Origin: Desulfovibrionaceae bacterium UBA6814
GTDB taxonomy: Bacteria; Desulfobacterota; Desulfovibrionia; Desulfovibrionales; Desulfovibrionaceae
Direction of reading: 5' to 3'
DNA length: 5,174 nt
Assembly: GCA_002452635.1 (NCBI GenBank)
Contig: DKEU01000221.1
Coordinates: 21,707 to 26,880, forward strand
The notes beneath the pieces are model-generated. The model did not search any database. It saw only the letters and a program-made list of their open reading frames with translations, and had not been told where the DNA came from. A program made the position numbers and the translations under genes. Positions 1-5,149 of this stretch are shown here, piece after piece. Each line of letters starts with the position of its first letter. Positions within the stretch are counted from its first letter, which is position 1.

Positions 1-411
1 GTGGCCGACGAGGTGCGCAAGCTGGCGGAAAAGACCATGTCCGCCACCAAGGAGGTGGAGACCTCCATCCAGTCCATCCAGCGCGCCACCAGGCAGAGCA
101 TCGACCGGGTGGAGGAGGCCGCCTCCGCGGTGGTCCGCTCCACCGAGCTGGCCAACTCCTCGGGTCACGCCCAGGAGGACATCCTGCGCCTGGTGGAGGA
201 CTCCAGCCTGCAGGTGGAGTCCATCGCCTCGGCGGCCGAGGAGCAGTCCGCGGCCAGCGAACAGATCAACCGGGCCATCGACGAGGTCACTCGGATCGCC
301 CAGGAGACCAGCGAGGGCATGATGTCCTCGGCCGAGGCCGTCCAGGCTCTGGCTGCCACCGCCGCGGAACTTAAGGCCATGATCGAGGGCATGTTGCGCG
401 AGAATGGCTGA
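1..411 (+). CDS. Methyl-accepting chemotaxis protein, C-terminal part (5' end outside window)
   Basis: This is the cytoplasmic signalling end of a chemoreceptor, which binds CheW and CheA at its hairpin tip to control flagellar motor switching. The reading frame is open from base 1, and its first residues (VADEVRKLAEKT) are the conserved stretch just after the tip motif of the MCP signalling domain, so base 1 is not a real start: the GTG there is an internal valine codon. The remaining 136 residues are the descending arm of the long coiled-coil hairpin, with heptad-like spacing and the EEQSAASEQIN segment (about residues 80-90) typical of the adaptation region, where glutamates and glutamines can be methylated or deamidated. 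It ends in MLRENG with no NWETF-like tail for tethering CheR or CheB. The sensor domain, membrane segments and ligand are outside the window and unknown. The VRKLAEKTM..ATKEV wording resembles receptors of Desulfovibrio, which is an impression from memory. Confidence 0.95.
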   Translation: MADEVRKLAEKTMSATKEVETSIQSIQRATRQSIDRVEEAASAVVRSTELANSSGHAQEDILRLVEDSSLQVESIASAAEEQSAASEQINRAIDEVTRIAQETSEGMMSSAEAVQALAATAAELKAMIEGMLRENG

Positions 412-415
412 CCCG

Positions 416-431
416 CCACCGCTCGCGGTGG
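416..431. repeat. Short inverted repeat just after the chemoreceptor stop
   Basis: CCACCGC (416-422) and GCGGTGG (425-431) are perfect inverted copies starting five bases after the chemoreceptor stop codon. An alternative pairing joins GCCACC (415-420) with GGTGGC (431-436) around a ten-base loop. No T-run follows, so it is a poor intrinsic terminator alone. It may stabilise the 3' end of the chemoreceptor transcript. Confidence 0.4.
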
Positions 432-446
432 GTGGCTTCCCAATAC

Positions 447-472
447 GGGGCGTCCCTTTCGGGGGGCGCCCC
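447..472. terminator. Probable bidirectional terminator hairpin between convergent genes
   Basis: GGGGCG (447-452) pairs with CGCCCC (467-472). Inside it TCCC (453-456) pairs with GGGG (461-464, one T-G wobble) around a TTTC loop, leaving two unpaired Gs at 465-466. The hairpin lies between the stop of the chemoreceptor gene (plus strand) and the stop of the ABC ATPase gene (minus strand), where a shared terminator is expected. The T-run is short on the plus strand (TT at 473-474) and essentially absent on the minus strand, so efficiency is uncertain. The call rests on stem strength and position. Confidence 0.5.
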
Positions 473-486
473 TTGCGTTGCCAGGG

Positions 487-1446
487 TCAGGAATACAGCC
501 AGCAGCGCACCAGCCGGCCGTCGCGGGAGAGGAGCGGCGGGTGCTCGGCCCGGCAGCGGTCGAAGGCCTTGGGGCAGCGGGGATGGAAGGAACAGCCCGG
601 CGGCAGGTCGGTGAGCGGGGGCACGATGCCCGGGATGGGCGTGAGCCGCGCCCCGCGCCGGGTGAGCTTGGGCAGCGAGCCCAGGAGCCCCTGGGTGTAG
701 GGGTGCAGGGGCGACGCGAACAGCCCGGCCACCTCGCCCTCCTCCGCGGCCTGGCCCGCGTACATGACCATGGCCCGGGAGCAGGTCTGGGCCACCACCC
801 CCAGATCGTGGGTGATGAGCAGCACCGCGGCGCTCCTGCGCTCCTTCAGGTCCATGAGCAGGTCCAGGATCTGGGCCTGGATGGTCACGTCCAGGGCGGT
901 GGTGGGCTCGTCGGCCAGCACCAGGTCCGGGTCGCAGGCCAGGGCCATGGCGATGACGATGCGCTGGCGCATGCCCCCGGACAGTTCGTGGGGATAGTTC
1001 TTCAGGCGCTGCGCCGCATCCGGGATGCGCACCAGGTCCAGGAGCCCGGCGGCCGCGTCTCGGGCCGCGCGCTTGTCCAGGCCCAGGTGCAGGCGCAGCA
1101 TCTCCGCCACCTGCTCGCCCACGGTGAACACCGGGTTCAGGGCGGTCATGGGCTCCTGGAAGATCATGGAGATGCGCCGGCCGCGCACCTGTCGCATCTC
1201 GTCCTCGGACAGGGCGAGCAGGTCGGTCCCGTCGAACCGCACCGACCCGGCCACGATGCGGCCCGGCGGGTCCGGCACCAGGCGCAGCACGGACAGGGCC
1301 AGCATGGTCTTGCCGCAACCGGATTCGCCCACCACGGCCACGGTCTGGCCGCGGTCCAGGGTCAGGTCCACCCCGTCCACGGCCCGGGCGACCCCGGCGG
1401 AGGTGAAGAAGTGGGTGGCCAGGCCGCGTATCTCGAGCAGGGACAT
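487..1446 (-). CDS. Peptide ABC transporter ATP-binding protein, DppD/OppD family
   Basis: This cytoplasmic ATPase subunit would power import of di- or oligopeptides, or a related substrate such as nickel complexes, through a two-subunit permease. The protein has 319 residues, normal for DppD. Visible in order are Walker A GESGCGKT (40-47), Q-loop Q97 in FQEPM, signature LSGGMRQR (155-162), Walker B LVLADEP (175-181, catalytic E180), D-loop ALD (184-186) and H-loop H213. The C-terminal oligopeptide-transporter extension begins at HPYTQGLL (248-255) and carries C285, C291, C298 and C315, a pattern that binds a [4Fe-4S] cluster in some DppD proteins. I chose ATG at 1446 because AAGG (1455-1458) sits eight bases upstream and family homology begins there; a start at 1506 would add an atypical proline-rich 20-residue leader. 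The gene stands alone, converging on the chemoreceptor and diverging from the DUF3795 gene. The family is certain, the substrate unknown. Confidence 0.95.
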   Translation of the reverse strand: MSLLEIRGLATHFFTSAGVARAVDGVDLTLDRGQTVAVVGESGCGKTMLALSVLRLVPDPPGRIVAGSVRFDGTDLLALSEDEMRQVRGRRISMIFQEPMTALNPVFTVGEQVAEMLRLHLGLDKRAARDAAAGLLDLVRIPDAAQRLKNYPHELSGGMRQRIVIAMALACDPDLVLADEPTTALDVTIQAQILDLLMDLKERRSAAVLLITHDLGVVAQTCSRAMVMYAGQAAEEGEVAGLFASPLHPYTQGLLGSLPKLTRRGARLTPIPGIVPPLTDLPPGCSFHPRCPKAFDRCRAEHPPLLSRDGRLVRCWLYS

Positions 1447-1454
1447 GGGCGTTG

Positions 1455-1458
1455 CCTT
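1455..1458 (-). promoter_or_regulatory. Ribosome binding site supporting the ATPase start at 1446
   Basis: Read on the minus strand, these bases are AAGG, eight bases before the ATG at 1444-1446. The match to the anti-Shine-Dalgarno sequence is modest but the spacing is good, and it favours this start over the in-frame ATG at 1506. Confidence 0.5.
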
Positions 1459-1508
1459 GGGCGCGTTGGTGTGTAAGGAAGGGGGCCCTGGCGAACCTGT
1501 TGCCAATC

Positions 1509-1514
1509 GGAGGA
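1509..1514 (+). promoter_or_regulatory. Strong Shine-Dalgarno site of the DUF3795 gene; decides the start
   Basis: GGAGGA lies at 1509-1514. The first in-frame ATG (1516) is one base downstream, too close for initiation. The next in-frame ATG (1522) is seven bases downstream, which is near optimal. The site therefore points to 1522 as the real start. Confidence 0.75.
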
Positions 1515-1521
1515 AATGTCA

Positions 1522-1983
1522 ATGACCAAGCCCATCCGGGAGATCCTGTCCCCCTGCGGCCTGGACTGCGGCAAGTGCCTGGCCAATCCAGACAGCCCCA
1601 TCGCCGCCCGAGCCCGGGAGCTGCGCGAGGAGCTGGGCGGCTTCGCCGGCTACGCCGAGCGCTTCGCGGCCATGAACCCGGTGTTCGCCAACTACCCGGG
1701 CTTCGCGGCCCTGCTCGACCACCTGGCCGACGGCGGCACCTGCCCGTCCTGCCGCTCGGGCAAGTGCCTGTACTCCTGGTGCGAGGTGAGCCGCTGCACC
1801 CGGGAGCGCGGGGTGGACTACTGCTGCGAGTGCGCCGAATTCCCCTGCGCCAAGGCCAACCTGCCGGCCCACCTGGACGCCCTGTGGAAGAAGAGCACCG
1901 AGGCGATCCGCGAGATGGGACCCGAGGCGTTCTACGCCACCATCAAGGACCGGCCGCGCTATCCCCGGCCCAAGAACGATTAG
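1522..1983 (+). CDS. Cysteine-rich DUF3795 domain protein
   Basis: This small soluble protein has no established function. It has 153 residues from the ATG at 1522, chosen because GGAGGA at 1509-1514 is correctly spaced from it and not from the ATG at 1516. The N-terminal signature SPCGLDCGKC is typical of DUF3795. There are twelve cysteines in two groups: C12, C16, C19 near the N-terminus, and C74, C77, C82, C87, C92, C101, C102, C104, C109 in the second half. Their clustering suggests that the chain folds around bound metal, either zinc or an iron-sulfur cluster; this is inferred from the pattern, not shown. The region between the groups (about 25-70) looks helical and alanine-rich. No signal peptide or membrane segment is visible. 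The gene ends 27 bases before trmFO on the same strand, so the two may share a transcript, although a link to tRNA methylation is speculative. Confidence 0.85.
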   Translation: MTKPIREILSPCGLDCGKCLANPDSPIAARARELREELGGFAGYAERFAAMNPVFANYPGFAALLDHLADGGTCPSCRSGKCLYSWCEVSRCTRERGVDYCCECAEFPCAKANLPAHLDALWKKSTEAIREMGPEAFYATIKDRPRYPRPKND

Positions 1984-2010
1984 TTACCTAAAACTACGAG
2001 ACCTTACCGA

Positions 2011-3315
2011 ATGTCCCACATCGCCGTCATCGGCGCGGGCCTGGCCGGGTGCGAATGCGCCTTGGCCCTGGCCCGGGCCGGCCGCTCCGTGACCCTGTAC
2101 GAGATGAAGCCCCAGCGCTTCTCCCCGGCCCACGTGAGCCCGGGCCTGGCCGAACTGGTCTGCTCCAACTCCCTGCGCTCCGACGATCCCGAGACCGCGG
2201 TGGGCCTGCTCAAGGAGGAGATGCGCGCCCTGGGCAGCCTCACCATGGAGGCGGCCGCCGCCACCCGGGTGCCGGCGGGCAAGGCCCTGGCCGTGGACCG
2301 GGAGCGGTTCTCGGCCGAGATCACCGGCAAGCTCGCGGCCCAGCCCAACCTGACCCTGGTGCGCCGGGAAATCGCCGCCCTGGACGACCCGGACCTGGCC
2401 GAGGCCCAGGCCATCGTGGTGGCCGCCGGCCCCCTGGCCTCGGACGCCCTGGCCGAGGACCTGGCCCGCCGCGTGGGCCGGGACCGGCTGGCCTTCTACG
2501 ACGCCATCGCGCCCATCGTGGACGCGGCCAGCGTGAACCAGGACGTCTGCTTCTGGGCCTCGCGCTACAAGCCCGAAGAGAAGGACTATCTCAACTGCCC
2601 CCTGGACGAGGCCCAGTACCTGCGCCTGGTGGCCGAGTTGAAAGCGGGCGAGAAGGTGAAGCCCCGCGACTTCGAGAGCGAGGCCCACTTCGAGGGCTGC
2701 CTGCCCGTGGAGGTCATGGCCGAGCGCGGGGACATGACCCTGGCCTTCGGCCCGCTCAAGCCCGTGGGCCTCGAGGATCCGCGCACCGGCAAGCAGGCCT
2801 TCGCGGTGGTGCAACTGCGGCCCGAGAACCTGGAGCGCACGGCCCTGAACCTGGTGGGCTTCCAGACCAAGCTCACCTACCCCGAGCAGAAACGGGTGTT
2901 CCGCCTCATCCCGGGCCTGGAGAACGCCGAGTTCCTGCGCCTGGGCAGCATCCACCGCAACACCTACGTGGACGCCCCGATGGTGCTCACCCCGGAGCTG
3001 GCCCTGAAAAGCGACCCGCGCGTGTTCCTGGCCGGCCAGATAACCGGTGTGGAGGGCTACGTGGAGTCCGCGGCCTGCGGCCTGTGGCTGGGCCTGCACC
3101 TGGGCAGCGCCGCGCCCCTGCCCCCGCGCGAGACCGCCCTGGGCGCGCTGCTCGGCCACCTGCAGACCCCGGCCAAGAACTTCCAGCCCAGCAACGTCCA
3201 GTTCGGCCTCATGCCCCCCCTGAACCAGCGCGCCGGCAAGCGCAAGCGCATGGCCCTCTACGCCGAGCGCGGCAGGAAGGCGTTGGCGGCGTGGCAGGCG
3301 GGGTTCGGCCGGTAG
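2011..3315 (+). CDS. trmFO: Methylenetetrahydrofolate-tRNA-(uracil-5-)-methyltransferase TrmFO
   Basis: TrmFO makes 5-methyluridine at position 54 in the T-loop of tRNA. It takes the one-carbon unit from 5,10-methylenetetrahydrofolate and reducing power from NAD(P)H through bound FAD, in contrast to the S-adenosylmethionine enzyme TrmA. The 434-residue length is normal. Visible are the N-terminal FAD-binding GAGLAG (8-13) with E15, the ELVCSNSLRS segment with C51, and FEGCLPVEVMAERG with C230; these correspond to the two redox and catalytic cysteines known in the family. The conserved FAD-contact segment LAGQITGVEGYVESA (340-354) and the C-terminal SNVQFGLMPPL (394-404) are intact. The ATG at 2011 matches the usual family start, but the upstream bases hold no clear Shine-Dalgarno site. 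It lies 27 bases after the DUF3795 gene and 64 before the Nudix gene, all in the same direction. Confidence 0.97.
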   Translation: MSHIAVIGAGLAGCECALALARAGRSVTLYEMKPQRFSPAHVSPGLAELVCSNSLRSDDPETAVGLLKEEMRALGSLTMEAAAATRVPAGKALAVDRERFSAEITGKLAAQPNLTLVRREIAALDDPDLAEAQAIVVAAGPLASDALAEDLARRVGRDRLAFYDAIAPIVDAASVNQDVCFWASRYKPEEKDYLNCPLDEAQYLRLVAELKAGEKVKPRDFESEAHFEGCLPVEVMAERGDMTLAFGPLKPVGLEDPRTGKQAFAVVQLRPENLERTALNLVGFQTKLTYPEQKRVFRLIPGLENAEFLRLGSIHRNTYVDAPMVLTPELALKSDPRVFLAGQITGVEGYVESAACGLWLGLHLGSAAPLPPRETALGALLGHLQTPAKNFQPSNVQFGLMPPLNQRAGKRKRMALYAERGRKALAAWQAGFGR

Positions 3316-3379
3316 GCCGGAGGCGACGCGGCCGCCCTTTCCCCTTGCCCTCGCCCCCCGGCCCGTTTTACCCTGGCCC

Positions 3380-4009
3380 ATGCCCGACGCCCCTGTTCCC
3401 AAGTGGCTCGAATGGGCCAGGATTCTCCAGGCCATGGCCCAGATCGGGCTGCACCACACCGAAGGGTACTACGACCGCCAGAATTACGCCCGGCTGCGCG
3501 ACCTGGCCGTGGAGATGACCGCGGCCTGCGCCGGCCTGCCCGCGCCCGAGGTGCTGGAGGCCTTCAGCCTCCAGCCGGGCTACGCCACGGTCAAGTGCGA
3601 CGTGCGCGCGGCCTGCGTGCGCGACGGGAAGCTCCTCCTGGTGCAGGAGCGCTACGACATGCGCTGGTCCCTGCCCGGCGGCTGGGCCGACGTGGGCGAA
3701 ACCCCGTCCGCGGCCGTGGCCCGGGAGGTCCGGGAGGAGAGCGGCTTCACGGTGCAGCCGGTGCAGGTCGTGGGCGTCTACGACGCCAACCGCAGCGCCC
3801 GGCACATGGAGTTCTTCCACGCCTTCAAGATCGTGTTCCTGTGCGACATCCTGGACGGCGAGCCCACCTCCAGCCACGAGACCGCGGCCGTGGGCTTCTT
3901 CCCCCTGGACGCGCCGCCGCCCCTGTCCTCGCCTCGCACCGACCCGCGCCACCTGGCGGACATCGCCGCCGCCCTGGCCGATCCATGCCGCCCCACGGCC
4001 TTCGACTGA
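3380..4009 (+). CDS. Nudix hydrolase with N-terminal helical domain (ADP-ribose pyrophosphatase-like)
   Basis: This is a predicted Mg2+-dependent pyrophosphohydrolase for a nucleoside diphosphate linked to another group, such as ADP-ribose; the exact substrate cannot be read from sequence. Residues 8-60 (from KWLEWARILQAMAQIGL, with YYDRQNYARLRDLA) match the Nudix N-terminal domain of this subfamily, thought to help dimerisation and substrate binding. Residues 67-200 form the Nudix fold. The Nudix box is perfect: G101, E107, then R115, E116, E119, E120 and G122, where the glutamates coordinate catalytic metal. SLPGGW (97-102) precedes it as expected. The protein has 209 residues and no signal peptide. 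The start at 3380 is set by homology, since the domain begins within eight residues and no earlier in-frame start fits; the upstream Shine-Dalgarno match is poor. It follows trmFO by 64 bases and may be the last gene of the same transcript. Confidence 0.93.
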   Translation: MPDAPVPKWLEWARILQAMAQIGLHHTEGYYDRQNYARLRDLAVEMTAACAGLPAPEVLEAFSLQPGYATVKCDVRAACVRDGKLLLVQERYDMRWSLPGGWADVGETPSAAVAREVREESGFTVQPVQVVGVYDANRSARHMEFFHAFKIVFLCDILDGEPTSSHETAAVGFFPLDAPPPLSSPRTDPRHLADIAAALADPCRPTAFD

Positions 4010-4022
4010 GGCATTTTGCCGC

Positions 4023-4051
4023 TTGCGCCTGGAAACGGCCGGTGCTAGGGT
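4023..4051 (+). promoter_or_regulatory. Possible sigma-70 type promoter of the amidohydrolase gene
   Basis: TTGCGC (4023-4028) and TAGGGT (4046-4051) are separated by exactly 17 bases, and TGC immediately before the second hexamer fits an extended -10 element. Each hexamer matches consensus at only three of six positions, although these include the key TTG and the TA...T pattern. Transcription would begin near 4058, giving a leader of about 58 bases before the ATG at 4116. The bases from 4062 on are clearly more AT-rich than the surrounding genes, as expected for a non-coding 5' leader. This is a prediction by eye. Confidence 0.4.
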
Positions 4052-4098
4052 GCGCGCCTTTCCGCGATTTTGGAATTCGAACACAACCTACAGTTTTG

Positions 4099-4104
4099 TA
4101 AGGG
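4099..4104 (+). promoter_or_regulatory. Ribosome binding site of the amidohydrolase gene
   Basis: TAAGGG at 4099-4104 lies eleven bases before the ATG at 4116, somewhat far but usable. Together with homology, which begins at MRYDVHTHAF, it supports 4116 rather than the in-frame ATG upstream at 4023, which overlaps the promoter-like element. Confidence 0.5.
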
Positions 4105-4115
4105 TATTCTTCGAA

Positions 4116-4928
4116 ATGCGCTACGACGTCCACACCCACGCCTTCCATCCCAAGGTGGCGGACAAGATCCTGGCCCAGCTCCACGACCACTACGGCATCA
4201 CCCCGGTGGGCCGGGGCACCGCCCCTGACCTGCTGGAGCGCCTGGCCCGCGCGGGCATCGACCGCTGCGCGGTGCACAACGCCGCCACCGCCCCGGCCCA
4301 GGTCATCCCGGCCAACGACTTCGTGCTCGGCCTGGCCAAGAAGCACCCCCAGGTCATCCCCTTCGGCACCCTGCACCCTGCGGACCCGGAATGGGAGGAG
4401 GCCCTGGAGGGGCTGTGGAAAAACGGGGTGCGCGGCATCAAGCTGCACCCGGACTTCCAGTCCTTCCGCCTGGACAACCCGGCCCTGGACCCCATCTTCG
4501 AGGCCGCGCGCGGCCGGTTCTGCTTCATGATCCACGTGGGCGACCGCCTGCCCCCGGACCGCAACCCGTCCTGCCCCTACAAGGTGGCCAAGCTCCTGGA
4601 CCGCCACCCCGGCATCACGGTCATCGCCGCGCACCTGGGCGGCTACCTGCACTGGCAATACGCCCTGGAATGCCTGGTGGGCCGCGACGTGTTCCTGGAC
4701 ACCTCCAGCTCCCTGCCCTTCCTGGACGACGCCACCCTGCGCGAAATCTTCAGCCGCCACGCGGCGGAGCGCATCCTGTTCGGCAGCGACTACCCCATCT
4801 TCGACCCCGGCACCGAGGCCGCGCGGCTGCAGGAGCGCATGGGCATGAGCGACGACGCCCTGGAGCACCACATGTCCGCCGCCGCCACCCTGTTCGGCCC
4901 GGGCGCGGAGTTCGAGCCGAAGGTGTAG
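4116..4928 (+). CDS. Amidohydrolase family 2 metal-dependent hydrolase (COG2159-like)
   Basis: This is a TIM-barrel metal enzyme of the amidohydrolase superfamily. Members hydrolyse or decarboxylate small cyclic or carboxylated compounds, but the substrate here is unknown. From the ATG at 4116 the protein has 270 residues. The metal and catalytic ligands are all present in order: the H6-x-H8 pair at the end of the first strand, K109 and H111 in GIKLHPDFQ, H140 in FMIHVGD, H173 in AAHLGG and D225 in LFGSDYP. No signal peptide or transmembrane segment is seen, so it should be cytoplasmic. An in-frame ATG at 4023 would add 31 residues unlike the family N-terminus, translated from a stretch holding a promoter-like element, so it is rejected. 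The gene follows the Nudix hydrolase after 106 bases and is probably separately transcribed. Downstream lies the REP-like cluster. The superfamily is clear; the specific function is open. Confidence 0.92.
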   Translation: MRYDVHTHAFHPKVADKILAQLHDHYGITPVGRGTAPDLLERLARAGIDRCAVHNAATAPAQVIPANDFVLGLAKKHPQVIPFGTLHPADPEWEEALEGLWKNGVRGIKLHPDFQSFRLDNPALDPIFEAARGRFCFMIHVGDRLPPDRNPSCPYKVAKLLDRHPGITVIAAHLGGYLHWQYALECLVGRDVFLDTSSSLPFLDDATLREIFSRHAAERILFGSDYPIFDPGTEAARLQERMGMSDDALEHHMSAAATLFGPGAEFEPKV

Positions 4929-4958
4929 GGCTGGAAAAGCGAAAGGCTGAAGAAGAAC

Positions 4959-4982
4959 GGGCGATTCGTGAATCGCCCCTAC
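4959..4982 (-). repeat. REP-like palindrome 1 (GTAG tetranucleotide on minus strand)
   Basis: GGGCGATTC (4959-4967) and GAATCGCCC (4970-4978) form a nine-base inverted repeat with a two-base centre, followed by C and CTAC (4979-4982). Read on the minus strand, this is GTAG followed by a GC-rich hairpin, the layout of REP elements recognised by RAYT (TnpA-REP) transposases. GAAGA occurs on both sides (4952-4956 and 4984-4988). It lies 31 bases after the amidohydrolase stop and could protect or end that transcript. Confidence 0.75.
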
Positions 4983-5043
4983 GGAAGAGGGCTCTGCCAG
5001 CGCCTCAGGCTGGACGTCATTTTGTTGGATCGGTGCGCGAAGA

Positions 5044-5067
5044 GGGCGGATCGCGATCCGCCCCTAC
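5044..5067 (-). repeat. REP-like palindrome 2 (GTAG tetranucleotide on minus strand)
   Basis: Bases 5044-5063 form a perfect 20-base palindrome with arms GGGCGGATCG and CGATCCGCCC, followed by C and TAC so that the minus strand again reads GTAGGGGCGG. It shares the outer GGGCG/CGCCCCTAC frame with palindrome 1, but its inner stem differs and still pairs fully. CGAAGA flanks it on both sides (5038-5043 and 5068-5073). Confidence 0.8.
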
Positions 5068-5094
5068 CGAAGAACGCATGACCCGACGGCCTTG

Positions 5095-5134
5095 CCTGCC
5101 TTTGTAGGGGCGGTTCGGGAACCGCCCTGCCTTT
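5095..5134. repeat. Nine-base direct repeat CCTGCCTTT flanking palindrome 3
   Basis: CCTGCCTTT occurs at 5095-5103 and at 5126-5134, directly around the third palindrome; the second copy overlaps the last two Cs of its stem. It could be a target-site duplication, a slippage product or chance. The exact nine-base match in so short a tract is notable. Confidence 0.6.
5104..5127 (+). repeat. REP-like palindrome 3 (GTAG tetranucleotide on plus strand)
   Basis: GTAG (5104-5107) is followed by GGGCGGTTC (5108-5116), a two-base centre, and GAACCGCCC (5119-5127). The orientation is opposite to palindromes 1 and 2. The right-hand CTAC partner is absent, so the GTAG marks one end only, as in REP elements. 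A nine-base direct repeat CCTGCCTTT flanks it (5095-5103 and 5126-5134). Confidence 0.8.
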
Positions 5135-5149
5135 ATGCCCTGGTTATCA

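Noticed and set aside
1452..1479. TTGCCT, 16 bases, TAAGGA as a promoter for the DUF3795 gene
   Set aside because: Both hexamers are weak and no extended -10 supports them. A promoter must exist in this divergent gap, but I cannot place it reliably on either strand.
1447..1506. Twenty-residue N-terminal extension of the ABC ATPase from ATG 1506
   Set aside because: The extension is proline-rich and atypical, and AAGG is well spaced from the ATG at 1446, where family homology begins.
3322..3340. GGCG/CGCC stem followed by CTTT after trmFO as a terminator
   Set aside because: The stem is only four bases with a GC-rich loop and a three-base T-run, expected by chance at this base composition.
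1984..3459. Long minus-strand open frame of 491 codons opposite trmFO
   Set aside because: It lies almost wholly antisense to a gene with clear family motifs. Its translation is low-complexity and rich in G, A, H, Q and L, as expected for a shadow frame in GC-rich DNA.
4023..4115. N-terminal extension of the amidohydrolase from ATG 4023
   Set aside because: The encoded 31 residues do not resemble the family, the stretch holds a promoter-like element and an AT-rich leader, and the HxH motif is correctly placed from the ATG at 4116.
3825..4871. Minus-strand open frame of 348 codons opposite the amidohydrolase and the Nudix gene end
   Set aside because: It has no recognisable domain, spans two well-supported genes and their intergenic region, and has shadow-like composition.
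4997..5023. CCAGC/GCTGG stem-loop followed by TTTT between palindromes 1 and 2, as the amidohydrolase terminator
   Set aside because: The five-base stem is separated from the T-run by six bases. It is possible but too weak to annotate, and the stronger palindrome 1 lies upstream of it.
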